From NCBI RefSeq assembly GCF_900187445.1, contig NZ_FYEB01000014.1, forward strand, positions 62,001 to 126,000: DNA of 64,000 nt, given 5' to 3'. Source of the DNA: Pseudomonas sp. Irchel s3b2 (lineage in GTDB: Bacteria > Pseudomonadota > Gammaproteobacteria > Pseudomonadales > Pseudomonadaceae). The notes below the pieces were generated by a model, which was given only the letters and a program-made list of their open reading frames with translations, made no database searches and was not told the origin of the DNA. Made by a program: the position numbers and the translations under genes. Below are positions 25,125-34,970 of the stretch, in pieces; position 1 is the first letter of the stretch; each line of letters starts with the position of its first letter.

Positions 25125-25203
25125 GGGTCGCAGCCTTGTCGGTCGGGAAAGTGTTGCTACTATCTCCCACTCGAAAAGACGACGATTCGTCCGGGAGCGA
25201 AAT

Positions 25204-25968
25204 ATGAACGCAGAACAACATGACATCGGCGTCTCTCAAGTGGCCGCAGCCATCGCGGAACCCGCCCGGACGAAAATCCTCTGTTCGCTGATGGACGGCC
25301 ACGCCCGCACCAGTACCGAACTGGCGGCGGTTGCCGAAGTCAGCGCTTCCACCGCCAGCGCTCACTTGGCCAAGCTCAAGGAACTGGCGCTGGTGCGTTT
25401 ACACGTTCAGGGCCGTCACCGCTATTACAGCCTCGCCGACAAACGCGTGGCCCAGGCCTTGGAAGCGCTGATGGTGATCGGCCAGAACGCTGCGCCGACG
25501 TTCAACCCACGCACTCCGGATCGGCTGCAATTCGCTCGCACCTGCTACGACCACATGGCCGGCACGTTGGCAGTGTTGCTGCATGACCGGATGATCGAAG
25601 CGGGGTGGTTGCTGGACACCGACGAACAGGCTTATCGCCTGAGCGACAGCGGTGAAGTGCTGTTCGAAGGCTTGGGTATCGACATCAAGGATCTCAGCAC
25701 TTTGCGCCGCCGCTTCGCCTGCCCGTGTCTGGATTGGAGCATGCGTCGGCCGCACCTGGGTGGCGCGTTGGGCGCGGCGTTGCTGCACACGGCGATCAAA
25801 CGTAAATGGGTGACGCAGGATCTGGACAGTCGGGCGCTGGCGTTGACGGCGCTGGGGCGCAAGGAATTCAGTAGCCGCTTCGCCGTTGAGCTACCGGTTC
25901 AAGTGACGGCAGAACAACCCGCGCCCATCGAGAGCAGGCGCGGCGCGATGGCCAACCCTGTGGCTTAG
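25204..25968 (+). CDS. ArsR-family winged-helix regulator with long C-terminal domain
   Basis: The 254-residue protein has an ArsR-type winged helix at the N-terminus (ARTKILCSLMDGHARTSTELAAVAEVSASTASAHLAKLKE) and a long C-terminal region ending with the subgroup motif RRRFACPCLDWSMRRPHLGGALGAALL. The start ATG at 25204 has GGGAG upstream. Typical metal-binding ArsR Cys pairs in the recognition helix are absent, so a small-molecule ligand is more likely than a metal. Its divergent partner is the P450 gene, the probable target. Its 3' end overlaps the lysE-family gene by 4 bp. Confidence 0.88.
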   Translation: MNAEQHDIGVSQVAAAIAEPARTKILCSLMDGHARTSTELAAVAEVSASTASAHLAKLKELALVRLHVQGRHRYYSLADKRVAQALEALMVIGQNAAPTFNPRTPDRLQFARTCYDHMAGTLAVLLHDRMIEAGWLLDTDEQAYRLSDSGEVLFEGLGIDIKDLSTLRRRFACPCLDWSMRRPHLGGALGAALLHTAIKRKWVTQDLDSRALALTALGRKEFSSRFAVELPVQVTAEQPAPIESRRGAMANPVA

Positions 25969-26573
25969 CGACTGGCCGAGGCCATGAGCACGCCAAAGGC
26001 TGTGAAGGTCACGCCCGAAACTTTGGCGGCCACCCAGGAACCCTTCGGGCTCGACAACCAGCCTTTGGCGGCATTGGCGAGCAAGGCATAGCTGCCATGC
26101 ACCAGAATTACCAGTACGGCATAGGAGGCGACCAGTTTGAAGAACTGGGCGTAGAAGTGCGCCGAGGTGTCGATGAATTGCGGGAACACCGCCAGAAAGA
26201 AAAACACCGCCTTGGGGTTCAAAAACTGCAGCGAAGCCGCTTCAACGAAGCGATAGCCGGGGCTTGAGGGGCGCGTTTCAAGCAGCGTGCTGGAACGATC
26301 CGAGCGCCAGCTTTTGTAGCCCAGGTACAACAAATAGGCGGCCCCGGCGTATTTCAACGCGGTAAAGGCGTTCGCGGAGGTGCTGAGTATCAGGCCCACA
26401 CTGGTGGCGCTGATGGCGGCGACGACGAACGCCCCCGACGCGATCCCCAGAATGCCCGGCACGGCTCCCGCCCAACCGTGGCGTATCGCGTTGGACAGGG
26501 TCAGGACCACGCCAGGCCCCGGGCTCAAAATGGTCAGGGTGGCGAAAAGTATAAAGAGTCCGTAGCTGTTCAT
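25965..26573 (-). CDS. LysE/RhtB-family amino acid exporter
   Basis: The 202-residue membrane protein starts at the ATG at 26573 (MNSYGLFILFATLTILSPGPGVVLTLSNAIRHG) with the LysE family signature SPGPG and five to six hydrophobic helices (GILGIASGAFVVAAISATSVG, AGAAYLLYLGYKSWRS, SLQFLNPKAVFFFLAVFPQFI). It probably exports an amino acid or analogue. It is divergent from a GcvA-like LysR gene, 105 bp apart, which probably regulates it. Confidence 0.92.
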   Translation of the reverse strand: MNSYGLFILFATLTILSPGPGVVLTLSNAIRHGWAGAVPGILGIASGAFVVAAISATSVGLILSTSANAFTALKYAGAAYLLYLGYKSWRSDRSSTLLETRPSSPGYRFVEAASLQFLNPKAVFFFLAVFPQFIDTSAHFYAQFFKLVASYAVLVILVHGSYALLANAAKGWLSSPKGSWVAAKVSGVTFTAFGVLMASASR

Positions 26574-26678
26574 GTCTTGCTCCGTCAGGTGGCGCTGGCT
26601 GCGTGCTGGCAGATTGGCGTGACGACGAGGGCGTGACAAACGCTTTAATTAAAGCGCATAGGTGACTAAATTAGACGC

Positions 26679-27605
26679 ATGAAAAATCAACTACCGCCGC
26701 TTAATGCTGTTCGCGCCTTCGCCGTTGCTGCTCGTCATCAGAGCTTCAGCCTGGCGGCCGAAGAGCTGCATGTCAGCCACAGTGCCGTCAGCCGGCACAT
26801 CAAATTGCTGGAGGAGTACCTGGGCGTGCTGCTGTTCGAGCGGCGCATCCGTCAATCGGTACTGACGCCGGCCGGCCAGCGCTTTTATGAGCAGGTCAGT
26901 GCCGGGTTGGCGCAGATCGCCAACGCCGCCGCTGCGCTTAAGGAGCATGCCTCGCTGCCTACGGTGAAGATCAATGTCCGCCCGTCCTTTGCCGCGCTTT
27001 GGCTGACGCCCCGGCTGCCGGATTTCATGGCGCAGCACCCGGACATCAAACCGCAGGTAATCACTCAAACCCAGGCGCCCGATCAGGCTCGCGATGGGTT
27101 CGATATCGTCATTCGCCGTGGTCGTGACGATTGGGCTCCGGCGATCGAGGCGCGAGCGCTTTTCGAAGATGAACTGTTACTGGTCGCGGCGCCATCGCTG
27201 ATCGAGCGCCTGCCACTTGAAGACCTCACTTCGCTGAGCCGGCACACGTTACTGACCGCCAAGGCGCGTCGCGAAGACTGGCACCATTGGGCCATGCATT
27301 TTGGTCAAAGCCAGTCAGCCACTCAGGTCACCCGGCAATTTGATCACATGCATCTGGTGCTTCAGGCCGCGGTGATGGGAGAGGGTATTGCCTTGTGCCC
27401 GACCTCTCTGCTGGGCACCCATCTTTCAAGCGGCCAGCTGATCTGCCCGTTGCCCGAGTTGCGTGTGCCGTTACCGCGTTATTACTACGGTGTTGCGCCG
27501 GACGTGACGGCGCACACACGGGTGTTTGTGGAGTGGTTGTTTGCCCGGATTGCTCAGGATGAGCTGCATGGGCAAACACCTCATGCTGTGACCGCTACGC
27601 CCTGA
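26679..27605 (+). CDS. LysR-family regulator (GcvA-like), partner of the LysE exporter
   Basis: The 308-residue regulator opens MKNQLPPLNAVRAFAVAARHQSFSLAAEELHVSHSAVSRHIKLLEEYLG, the GcvA-like LysR helix-turn-helix, and has the usual effector domain (VKINVRPSFAALWLTPRLPDF...). It faces the divergent LysE-family gene. Its 3' end overlaps the convergent small membrane-protein gene by 11 bp. Confidence 0.92.
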   Translation: MKNQLPPLNAVRAFAVAARHQSFSLAAEELHVSHSAVSRHIKLLEEYLGVLLFERRIRQSVLTPAGQRFYEQVSAGLAQIANAAAALKEHASLPTVKINVRPSFAALWLTPRLPDFMAQHPDIKPQVITQTQAPDQARDGFDIVIRRGRDDWAPAIEARALFEDELLLVAAPSLIERLPLEDLTSLSRHTLLTAKARREDWHHWAMHFGQSQSATQVTRQFDHMHLVLQAAVMGEGIALCPTSLLGTHLSSGQLICPLPELRVPLPRYYYGVAPDVTAHTRVFVEWLFARIAQDELHGQTPHAVTATP

Positions 27606-27936
27606 AAACCCAGACGATCTCCACCACACGCACTGCCAAAATCAGGTAAAGCAGAAACAAAATAATTTGAAGCACCGTGTGATACGGCAACTTGGACAGC
27701 CGTCGCAGGCCGTCACTGACACTAAGCAGCATCAACACCGCTGACACCAGAATCAGCCCCCAACCCGCCAGACTCGAGGCGAGCAAGCCCATAAACAACT
27801 GTTGATCGCTATGCAACGCATTGGTGCCCGCCGCAAATAGCAGGGCGCAGACCAACAGGTTCTTGATGTTATCGAACACTTGCGTGGTGAAATCGGTGTC
27901 CAGCAAGGCCAGATACTTTCGCCAGAATTTGCCCAT
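27595..27936 (-). CDS. small integral membrane protein, function unknown
   Basis: The 113-residue product (MGKFWRKYLALLDTDFTTQVFDNIKNLLVCALLFAAG...) has three predicted membrane helices (about 28-45, 55-75, 88-108). The frame is open further upstream to 28026, but that extension runs across the ilvE terminator, so the ATG at 27936 is preferred. I do not recognise the family. Confidence 0.75.
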   Translation of the reverse strand: MGKFWRKYLALLDTDFTTQVFDNIKNLLVCALLFAAGTNALHSDQQLFMGLLASSLAGWGLILVSAVLMLLSVSDGLRRLSKLPYHTVLQIILFLLYLILAVRVVEIVWVFRA

Positions 27937-28006
27937 GGTTTGATGGCACCTGTTAATAGCTGTTACGTGGGGCAAGTCTAGTGGCGTTTCCCACGAAACA
28001 CGGACG

Positions 28007-28043
28007 AAAAAAAGCCCGGCCTTCAAGGTGATGGCCGGACTTT
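28007..28043 (-). terminator. rho-independent terminator of ilvE
   Basis: Read on the minus strand, AAAGTCCGGCC (28043-28033) pairs over 11 bp (one G-U) with GGCCGGGCTTT (28021-28011) and is followed by a T-run (28013-28007). It begins 28 bp after the ilvE stop. Confidence 0.92.
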
Positions 28044-28070
28044 GATGTTCAAACGGACAGGTGCGTCAAA

Positions 28071-29090
28071 TCAAACCTTGACGATCCAGCCCGCTGGCGC
28101 TTCGACATCGCCGGTCTGTACACCGGTCAGCTCTTTGTAGAGCTTCTGGGTGATCGGACCGACTTCGGTTTCGCTGTGGAATACATGCAGCTTGTCGTTG
28201 TAGCTGATGCCGCCGATCGGCGTGATCACCGCAGCAGTACCGCAGGCACCGGCTTCCTTGAAGTCGGACAGCTTGTCGATGAGCACATCACCTTCGACCA
28301 CTTCCAGGCCCAGACGGGTTTTGGCCAGTTCGATCAACGACAGACGAGTGATACCCGGCAATACCGAAGGGGAATTCGGCGTGACGAACTTGTTGTCGTG
28401 GGTGATCCCGAAGAAGTTGGCCGAGCCGACCTCTTCGATTTTCGTGTGGGTCAGCGGGTCCAGGTAGATGGCGTCGGCGAAATGCGCCTTCTTGGCCTGG
28501 GAGCCCGGCATCAGGCTGGCGGCGTAGTTGCCACCGACCTTGGCCGCGCCGGTGCCTTGTGGGGCAGCGCGGTCGTAGCTGGAGATCAGGAAGTTGTGCG
28601 GGGTCAAACCGCCCTTGAAGTAGGCGCCGACCGGGATGCAGAAGATCGAGAAGATGAACTCGGGCGCGGTACGCACGCCGATGTTGTCACCCACGCCGAT
28701 CACGAACGGGCGCAGGTACAGCGCGCCGCCAGTGCCGTAAGGCGGGATGAAACGCTCGTTGGCGCGCACCACGTCCTTGCACGCTTCGATGAACTGTTCG
28801 GTGGATACGTGCGGCATCAGCAGGCGTGCGCAGCTGCGTTGCATGCGTGCGGCGTTCTGGTCCGGGCGGAACAGGTTGATCGAGCCGTCCTTGCAGCGGT
28901 AGGCCTTCAGACCTTCGAAGCACTGCTGGCCATAGTGAAGGGCAGTGGAGCCTTCGCTGATGTGCAGCACGTTGTCTTCAGTCAGGGTGCCTTTGTCCCA
29001 CTCGCCATTACGCCAGTGCGACAGATAGCGCTTGTCTGTCTTGATGTAGTCAAAACCCAGCTTGTCCCAATTGATGCTTTCGTTACCCAT
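28071..29090 (-). CDS. ilvE: branched-chain amino acid aminotransferase
   Basis: The 339-residue PLP enzyme interconverts valine, leucine and isoleucine with their 2-keto acids. Class IV aminotransferase features are clear: LHYGQQCFEGLKAYRCKDGSINLFRP, YLRPFVIGVGDNIGV, the PLP-Lys region (GTGAAKVGGNYAASLMPG), SANFFGI and LSLIELAKTRLGLEVVEGDVLIDKL. The ATG at 29090 (MGNESINWDKLGFDYIKTDK) is chosen over 29105. It sits next to the bkd operon on the same strand but is separated by a REP element and about 230 bp, so it is probably transcribed separately while supplying its substrates. Confidence 0.96.
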   Translation of the reverse strand: MGNESINWDKLGFDYIKTDKRYLSHWRNGEWDKGTLTEDNVLHISEGSTALHYGQQCFEGLKAYRCKDGSINLFRPDQNAARMQRSCARLLMPHVSTEQFIEACKDVVRANERFIPPYGTGGALYLRPFVIGVGDNIGVRTAPEFIFSIFCIPVGAYFKGGLTPHNFLISSYDRAAPQGTGAAKVGGNYAASLMPGSQAKKAHFADAIYLDPLTHTKIEEVGSANFFGITHDNKFVTPNSPSVLPGITRLSLIELAKTRLGLEVVEGDVLIDKLSDFKEAGACGTAAVITPIGGISYNDKLHVFHSETEVGPITQKLYKELTGVQTGDVEAPAGWIVKV

Positions 29091-29221
29091 GACACCCTCT
29101 ATCACTTAACAACCGCCGAAACGGTTCAAGGCTTCTGACATTTTTCTGGATGGGGACAACAATACTTCATTCCGGGCCCATTTCGCAGCCCAGATTGCGA
29201 TCTCTCTCGCACTGATCATTC

Positions 29222-29315
29222 CCTGTGGGAGCGAGGCTTGCCCGCGAAGAACGATAACGCGGTGGTTCAGATACACCGTGGTGTCTTGTTCGCGGGCAAG
29301 CCTCGCTCCTACAGG
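29222..29315. repeat. REP pair (CTGTAGGAGCGAGGCTTGCCCGCG family)
   Basis: A left copy at 29222-29248 and an inverted right copy at 29289-29315 form a large hairpin six bases after the lpdV stop. It may protect or end the bkd transcript. Related copies occur at 38202, 54612-54763, 55958-56067 and 58011-58110. Confidence 0.9.
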
Positions 29316-29321
29316 TTCGGT

Positions 29322-30704
29322 TTACAGGTGCAGCGCGTGACCAAGGGCACGCAACGCCGCTTCCTGCACTGCCTCGCCGAGCGTCGGATGCGCGTGGATG
29401 GTGCCGGCAATATCTTCCAGCCGGGCGCCCATTTCCAGGCTTTGACCGAACGCCGTCGACAACTCCGACACGCCCACACCCACCGCCTGCCAGCCAACAA
29501 TCAGATGATTGTCGCGACGCGCTACGACCCGCACGAAACCGCTTTTCGACTCCAATGTCATCGCCCGGCCATTGGCGGCGAACGGGAAGCTGGACACGAT
29601 GCAGTCCAGCCCCGCAGCCTTGGCTTCATCCGGGGTCTTACCGACCACTACCAGTTCCGGGTCGGTAAAGCACACGGCGGCGATGGCGGTCGGGTTGAAT
29701 TCGCGGTGTTTGCCGCTGATCAGCTCGGCAACCATTTCACCCTGAGCCATGGCCCGGTGGGCGAGCATCGGTTCGCCGCTCAAGTCGCCGATGGCGTACA
29801 CATTGCGCATGCTGGTCTGGCACCGGTTGTCGATCTTGATCGCCGAACCGTTCATCTCCAGATTCAAGGCTTCGAGGTTCCAGCCTTGGGTGTTGGGTTT
29901 GCGACCGACGGCCACTAGCACCTGATCGGTTTCCAGGTTCAAGGTGTCACCGTTCGGATCCCGAACTTGCAGATTATTTCCTTGTAAATCAAAGCCTTCA
30001 ACGCTGTGATTCAAGTAAAGCTTCACGTCGAGTTGCTTCAGCGCTTCGTGCACCGGATGGGTCAGTTCGGCATCGTAAGCCGGCAGAATGCGATCCTGCG
30101 CCTCGACCACGCTGACCTCGGCGCCGAGTTTGCGATAGGCAATCCCCAGTTCCAGACCGATGTAACCGCCACCGACCACGACCAACCGTTTCGGCACGCT
30201 TTTCGGCGCCAGCGCTTCGGTGGAGGAGATGATCGGCCCGCCAATCGGCAGCATCGGCAGGTTCACACTTTTCGAACCGGTGGCCAGCACCAGGTGCTCG
30301 CACTGAATACGTGTGTCGCCGACTTCGACGGTTTTACCGTCAATGACCTTGGCCCAGCCTTGAATGACCTGGACCTTGTGCTTCTTTAATAGCGCCGAGA
30401 CGCCGGTGGTCAGGCGATCAACAATGCCATCCTTCCACTCGACGCTCTTGCCGATGTCCAGGGTTGGCGCCGACACGCTGATGCCCAGCGCCGAGTGTTG
30501 GCTGTGGCGTTGTGTCTGGTGGAACTGTTCGGCGACGTGAATCAACGCCTTCGACGGAATGCAGCCGATGTTCAGGCAGGTGCCGCCCAACGATTCGCCT
30601 TCCACCAGAATGGTCGAGATGCCCAGCTGGCCGGCACGGATCGCCGTCACATAACCGCCGGGGCCGCCGCCAATGATCAGCAGCGTGGTATTCAGAGTTT
30701 GCAT
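29322..30704 (-). CDS. lpdV: dihydrolipoyl dehydrogenase of the branched-chain keto acid complex (E3)
   Basis: The 460-residue flavoprotein reoxidises the dihydrolipoyl arm of BkdB with NAD+. It shows the FAD motif GGGPGG (12-17), the redox-active disulfide Cys43/Cys48 (GGTCLNIGCIPSK), the NAD motif (VVVGGGYIGLELGIAYRKLG) and the catalytic His-Glu near the C-terminus (HAHPTLGEAVQE). It is the last gene of bkdA1-bkdA2-bkdB-lpdV, starting 3 bp after bkdB, the arrangement known from P. putida. Confidence 0.96.
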   Translation of the reverse strand: MQTLNTTLLIIGGGPGGYVTAIRAGQLGISTILVEGESLGGTCLNIGCIPSKALIHVAEQFHQTQRHSQHSALGISVSAPTLDIGKSVEWKDGIVDRLTTGVSALLKKHKVQVIQGWAKVIDGKTVEVGDTRIQCEHLVLATGSKSVNLPMLPIGGPIISSTEALAPKSVPKRLVVVGGGYIGLELGIAYRKLGAEVSVVEAQDRILPAYDAELTHPVHEALKQLDVKLYLNHSVEGFDLQGNNLQVRDPNGDTLNLETDQVLVAVGRKPNTQGWNLEALNLEMNGSAIKIDNRCQTSMRNVYAIGDLSGEPMLAHRAMAQGEMVAELISGKHREFNPTAIAAVCFTDPELVVVGKTPDEAKAAGLDCIVSSFPFAANGRAMTLESKSGFVRVVARRDNHLIVGWQAVGVGVSELSTAFGQSLEMGARLEDIAGTIHAHPTLGEAVQEAALRALGHALHL

Positions 30705-30707
30705 TCC

Positions 30708-31982
30708 TTACTCCACAAATAAGGTAGCGGGTTGTTCGAGCAAGCCACGGATGGCCTGGATGAATTGCGCCGCGTCCATGCCGTCGACCACGCGGTGATC
30801 GAAGGAGCTGGAGAGGTTCATCATCTTGCGAATCACGATCTGGCCTTTGACGACCATTGGTCGTTCGACGATCTTGTTGACGCCGACGATCGCCACTTCC
30901 GGCAGGTTCAGCACCGGCGTGCTGACGATGCCGCCCAAGGCGCCGAGGCTGGTCAGGGTGATGGTCGAGCCGGACAGTTCATCGCGGCTGGCCTTGCCAG
31001 TGCGCGCAGCAGTTGCCAGACGCGAGATTTCCGCGGCGCTGTCCCACAGGCTGCGGGCTTCGGCGTGACGCACCACCGGCACCATCAAACCGATGTCGGC
31101 TTGCGTGGCGACGCCCACATGCACCGCGCCAAGACGGGTGATGACTTGCGCTTCGTCGTCGTAACGGGCGTTGATCTGCGGGAAGTCGCGCAGAGCCACG
31201 ACCAAGGCACGGACCAGGAATGGCAACAAGGTCAGCTTGCCGCGGGTCGCGCCGTGTTTCTCGTTCAAATGTGCGCGCAGTTCTTCCACGGCGGTGACGT
31301 CGATTTCTTCGACGTAGCTGAAGTGAGCAGCGCGCTGGGTGGCGTCTTGCATGCGCTGGGCGATCTTGCGGCGCATGCCGATCACCGGGATTTGCTCTTC
31401 GTCGTTGCGCTGGGCGTAAGCGGCCGTGGCAGGTGCCGAGGCGTTCGACTGACCCTGAGCCAGATAGGCTTCGAGGTCTTCATGCAGCACGCGACCGGCA
31501 GGGCCGCTGCCACGCACCAGACGCAGTTGAATGCCGAGATCCAGCGCATGCTTGCGCACGGCCGGAGAAGCCAGCGGACGCTCATCGGCTTCACGCGCCA
31601 CCATCGGGCCTTGGCATACCGCTGCCGGGCGCGGGGCCGCCATCGGTTTGCTTTCAACGACGGCTTCAACTTTCGATGCCACAACTGGCGCTTCTTTCAC
31701 GGCAACAACAGGCTGGGTCGACTCTTTAACGTTGCCCGCGCCTTCGACTTCAATGCTGATCAGCACACTGCCGACCGCCATGACTTCACCTGGCTGTCCG
31801 CCCAGCGCAAGCACCTTGCCATGCACCGGCGAAGGGATGTCGACCATCGCCTTGTCGGTCATCACATCGGCCAGCACCTGATCTTCGACGACCATGTCGC
31901 CGACCTTGACGTGCCACTGCGACAATTCAACTTCTGCAATGCCTTCGCCAATGTCCGGCATTTTAATAACGTGCGTGCCCAT
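30708..31982 (-). CDS. bkdB: branched-chain keto acid dehydrogenase E2 (lipoamide acyltransferase)
   Basis: The 424-residue E2 subunit has one N-terminal lipoyl domain (lipoyl Lys44 in DVMTDKAMVDIPSP), a Pro/Ala-rich linker, a peripheral-subunit-binding domain (about 135-175, ASPAVRKHALDLGIQLRLVRGSGPAGRVLHEDLEAYL) and a catalytic acyltransferase domain ending with the active-site motif SFDHRVVDGMDAAQF. It forms the core of the complex, taking the acyl group from E1 to CoA. It abuts bkdA2 with no gap. Confidence 0.96.
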   Translation of the reverse strand: MGTHVIKMPDIGEGIAEVELSQWHVKVGDMVVEDQVLADVMTDKAMVDIPSPVHGKVLALGGQPGEVMAVGSVLISIEVEGAGNVKESTQPVVAVKEAPVVASKVEAVVESKPMAAPRPAAVCQGPMVAREADERPLASPAVRKHALDLGIQLRLVRGSGPAGRVLHEDLEAYLAQGQSNASAPATAAYAQRNDEEQIPVIGMRRKIAQRMQDATQRAAHFSYVEEIDVTAVEELRAHLNEKHGATRGKLTLLPFLVRALVVALRDFPQINARYDDEAQVITRLGAVHVGVATQADIGLMVPVVRHAEARSLWDSAAEISRLATAARTGKASRDELSGSTITLTSLGALGGIVSTPVLNLPEVAIVGVNKIVERPMVVKGQIVIRKMMNLSSSFDHRVVDGMDAAQFIQAIRGLLEQPATLFVE

Positions 31983-33041
<1,059 letters not shown>

Positions 33042-33042
33042 G

Positions 33043-34278
33043 TCAGATCCCCAACTCCTGACGCTGGCGCTTCAAATGCTCCGGCATCTCTTTGTAGACG
33101 TCTTCGAACATGGTCGCGGCGCTCGGAATCTGGCCGCCGGCGAGGGTGCCGTACTGCTCGGCTTGTTTCTGCGCGGAGATCACTTCGGCTTCCAGTTCGG
33201 CGCTGACGGCGGTGTGTTCCTCTTCTGACCACTGACCGATCTTGATCAGGTGCTGCTTGAGGCGCGCAATCGGGTCGCCCAACGGGAAGTGGCTCCAGTC
33301 GTCGGCAGGACGGTATTTGGACGGATCGTCGGAGGTCGAGTGCGGGCCGGCGCGGTAGGTGACCCATTCGATCATGGTGGGACCGAGGTTGCGGCGTGCG
33401 CGTTCGGCGGCCCAGGCGGAGGCGGCGTAGACCGCGACAAAATCGTTGCCATCGACCCGCAGGGAGGCGATGCCGCAACCGACGCCACGTCCGGCGAATG
33501 TAGTGGCTTCACCACCGGCAATCGCCTGGAACGTCGAGATCGCCCACTGGTTGTTGACCACGTTGAGGATCACCGGCGCACGGTACACGTGGGCGAAGGT
33601 GAGGGCGGTGTGGAAGTCTGATTCAGCGGTGGCGCCGTCGCCGATCCAGGCCGAGGCGATTTTGGTGTCACCCTTGATCGCCGAGGCCATGCCCCAGCCC
33701 ACGCCCTGGACGAATTGGGTGGCGAGGTTGCCGGAGATGGTGAAGAAACCCGCGTCCTTGACCGAGTACATGATCGGCAACTGCCGGCCCTTGAGCGGAT
33801 CGCGCTCGTTGGACAGCAGTTGGCAGATCAGGTCGACCAACGGCACTTCACGAGCCATCAGGATGCTTTGCTGACGGTAGGTGGGGAAGCACATGTCGTC
33901 GATGTTCAAGGCCAGGGCCTGGGCGCTGCCGATGGCTTCTTCGCCAAGGCTTTGCATGTAGAACGACATTTTTTTCTGACGCTGGGCGACCACCATGCGG
34001 TTGTCGAAAATCCGCGTCTTGAGCATGGCGCGCATGCCTTTACGCAGGATATCCACCGGCACGCCTTCGGCCCATGGACCGAGGGCATTGCCCTGGTCGT
34101 CGAGCACGCGAATCAGGCCTTTGGCCAGATCAGCCGTGTCGGCCGGTTCAACGTCGATTGGGGGTTTGCGCACCAAGCCTGCGTCGGTCAGATGCAGGTA
34201 GGAGAAGTCGGTTTTGCAGCCGGGGCGGCCCGAAGGTTCGGGAACGTGCAGGCGCAGCGGTTCGTACGCTTGGTTCAT
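33043..34278 (-). CDS. bkdA1: branched-chain keto acid dehydrogenase E1 alpha subunit
   Basis: The 411-residue E1 alpha subunit binds thiamine diphosphate through the motif GDGATAESDFHTALTFAHVYRAPVILNVVNN (GDG...NN). Other family blocks are QSLGEEAIGSAQALAL, GCGIASLRVDGNDFVAVY and the phosphorylation-loop-like YRAGPHSTSDDPSKYR. It decarboxylates the 2-keto acids of valine, leucine and isoleucine. It is the first gene of the operon, divergent from bkdR over 185 bp. Confidence 0.96.
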   Translation of the reverse strand: MNQAYEPLRLHVPEPSGRPGCKTDFSYLHLTDAGLVRKPPIDVEPADTADLAKGLIRVLDDQGNALGPWAEGVPVDILRKGMRAMLKTRIFDNRMVVAQRQKKMSFYMQSLGEEAIGSAQALALNIDDMCFPTYRQQSILMAREVPLVDLICQLLSNERDPLKGRQLPIMYSVKDAGFFTISGNLATQFVQGVGWGMASAIKGDTKIASAWIGDGATAESDFHTALTFAHVYRAPVILNVVNNQWAISTFQAIAGGEATTFAGRGVGCGIASLRVDGNDFVAVYAASAWAAERARRNLGPTMIEWVTYRAGPHSTSDDPSKYRPADDWSHFPLGDPIARLKQHLIKIGQWSEEEHTAVSAELEAEVISAQKQAEQYGTLAGGQIPSAATMFEDVYKEMPEHLKRQRQELGI

Positions 34279-34463
34279 GGCTTCTACGCTCGATCTTGTG
34301 AATTTCTTGTAGTGAGCTGGCAGTCATTCTTCGGTAAAAGAATTCTTGTCCTACAACAATGATAGGTCGGGCCAAGAAGAATATTTCTCTGTGTTTCATT
34401 GCGCTTAAGGTTATTTAAGGATAGAAATTCTGCATAAACATAAAAAACAGGTGTTTTTATCTC
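34279..34463. promoter_or_regulatory. bkdR: divergent bkdR-bkdA1 control region
   Basis: This 185-bp gap is markedly AT-rich compared with its surroundings, notably 34370-34460. In P. putida BkdR activates the bkd operon from this intergenic region. I could not define individual Lrp-type sites by eye. Confidence 0.5.
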
Positions 34464-34952
34464 ATGCGCAAACTTGACCGTACCGATATCGGCATTCTCA
34501 ACAGCCTTCAGGAGAACGCGCGCATCACCAACGCCGACCTCGCGCGCTCGGTGAACCTGTCGCCGACGCCGTGCTTCAACCGGGTCAAGGCGATGGAAGA
34601 ATTAGGGCTGATTCGTGAGCAGGTGACCCTGCTGGATGCCGATCTGCTGGGGCTGCATGTGAATGTGTTCATTCACGTCAGTCTGGAGAAACAGGTGGAG
34701 GAGGCGTTGCAGCATTTCGAAGAAGCGATCTCGGATCGCCCGGAAGTGATGGAGTGCTATTTGATGGCCGGCGACCCGGACTATCTGATCCGCGTGCTGG
34801 TGCCGACTATTCAGTCGCTGGAGCGCTTCATGATGGACTTTCTGACCAAGGTGCCGGGAGTGGCGAACATCCGTTCGAGCTTTGCGCTCAAGCAGGTGCG
34901 GTATAAGACGGCGCTGCCGTTGCCGGCGAACGGGTTGACCCTGGCCAACTGA
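34464..34952 (+). CDS. bkdR: Lrp/AsnC-family activator of the bkd operon
   Basis: The 162-residue regulator has an N-terminal helix-turn-helix (DRTDIGILNSLQENARITNADLARSVNLSPTPCFNRVKAME) and a RAM ligand-binding domain (VNVFIHVSLEKQVEEALQHFEEAI, VMECYLMAGDPDYLIRVLVP). The position, divergent from bkdA1, matches BkdR of P. putida, which responds to branched-chain amino acids. Its 3' end is 18 bp from the convergent persulfide dioxygenase gene. Confidence 0.95.
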   Translation: MRKLDRTDIGILNSLQENARITNADLARSVNLSPTPCFNRVKAMEELGLIREQVTLLDADLLGLHVNVFIHVSLEKQVEEALQHFEEAISDRPEVMECYLMAGDPDYLIRVLVPTIQSLERFMMDFLTKVPGVANIRSSFALKQVRYKTALPLPANGLTLAN

Positions 34953-34970
34953 AGAAACCCCGATCGAAGG

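Noticed and set aside
28176..29138. 320-codon open frame antisense to ilvE
   Set aside because: Shadow frame opposite a well-conserved enzyme.
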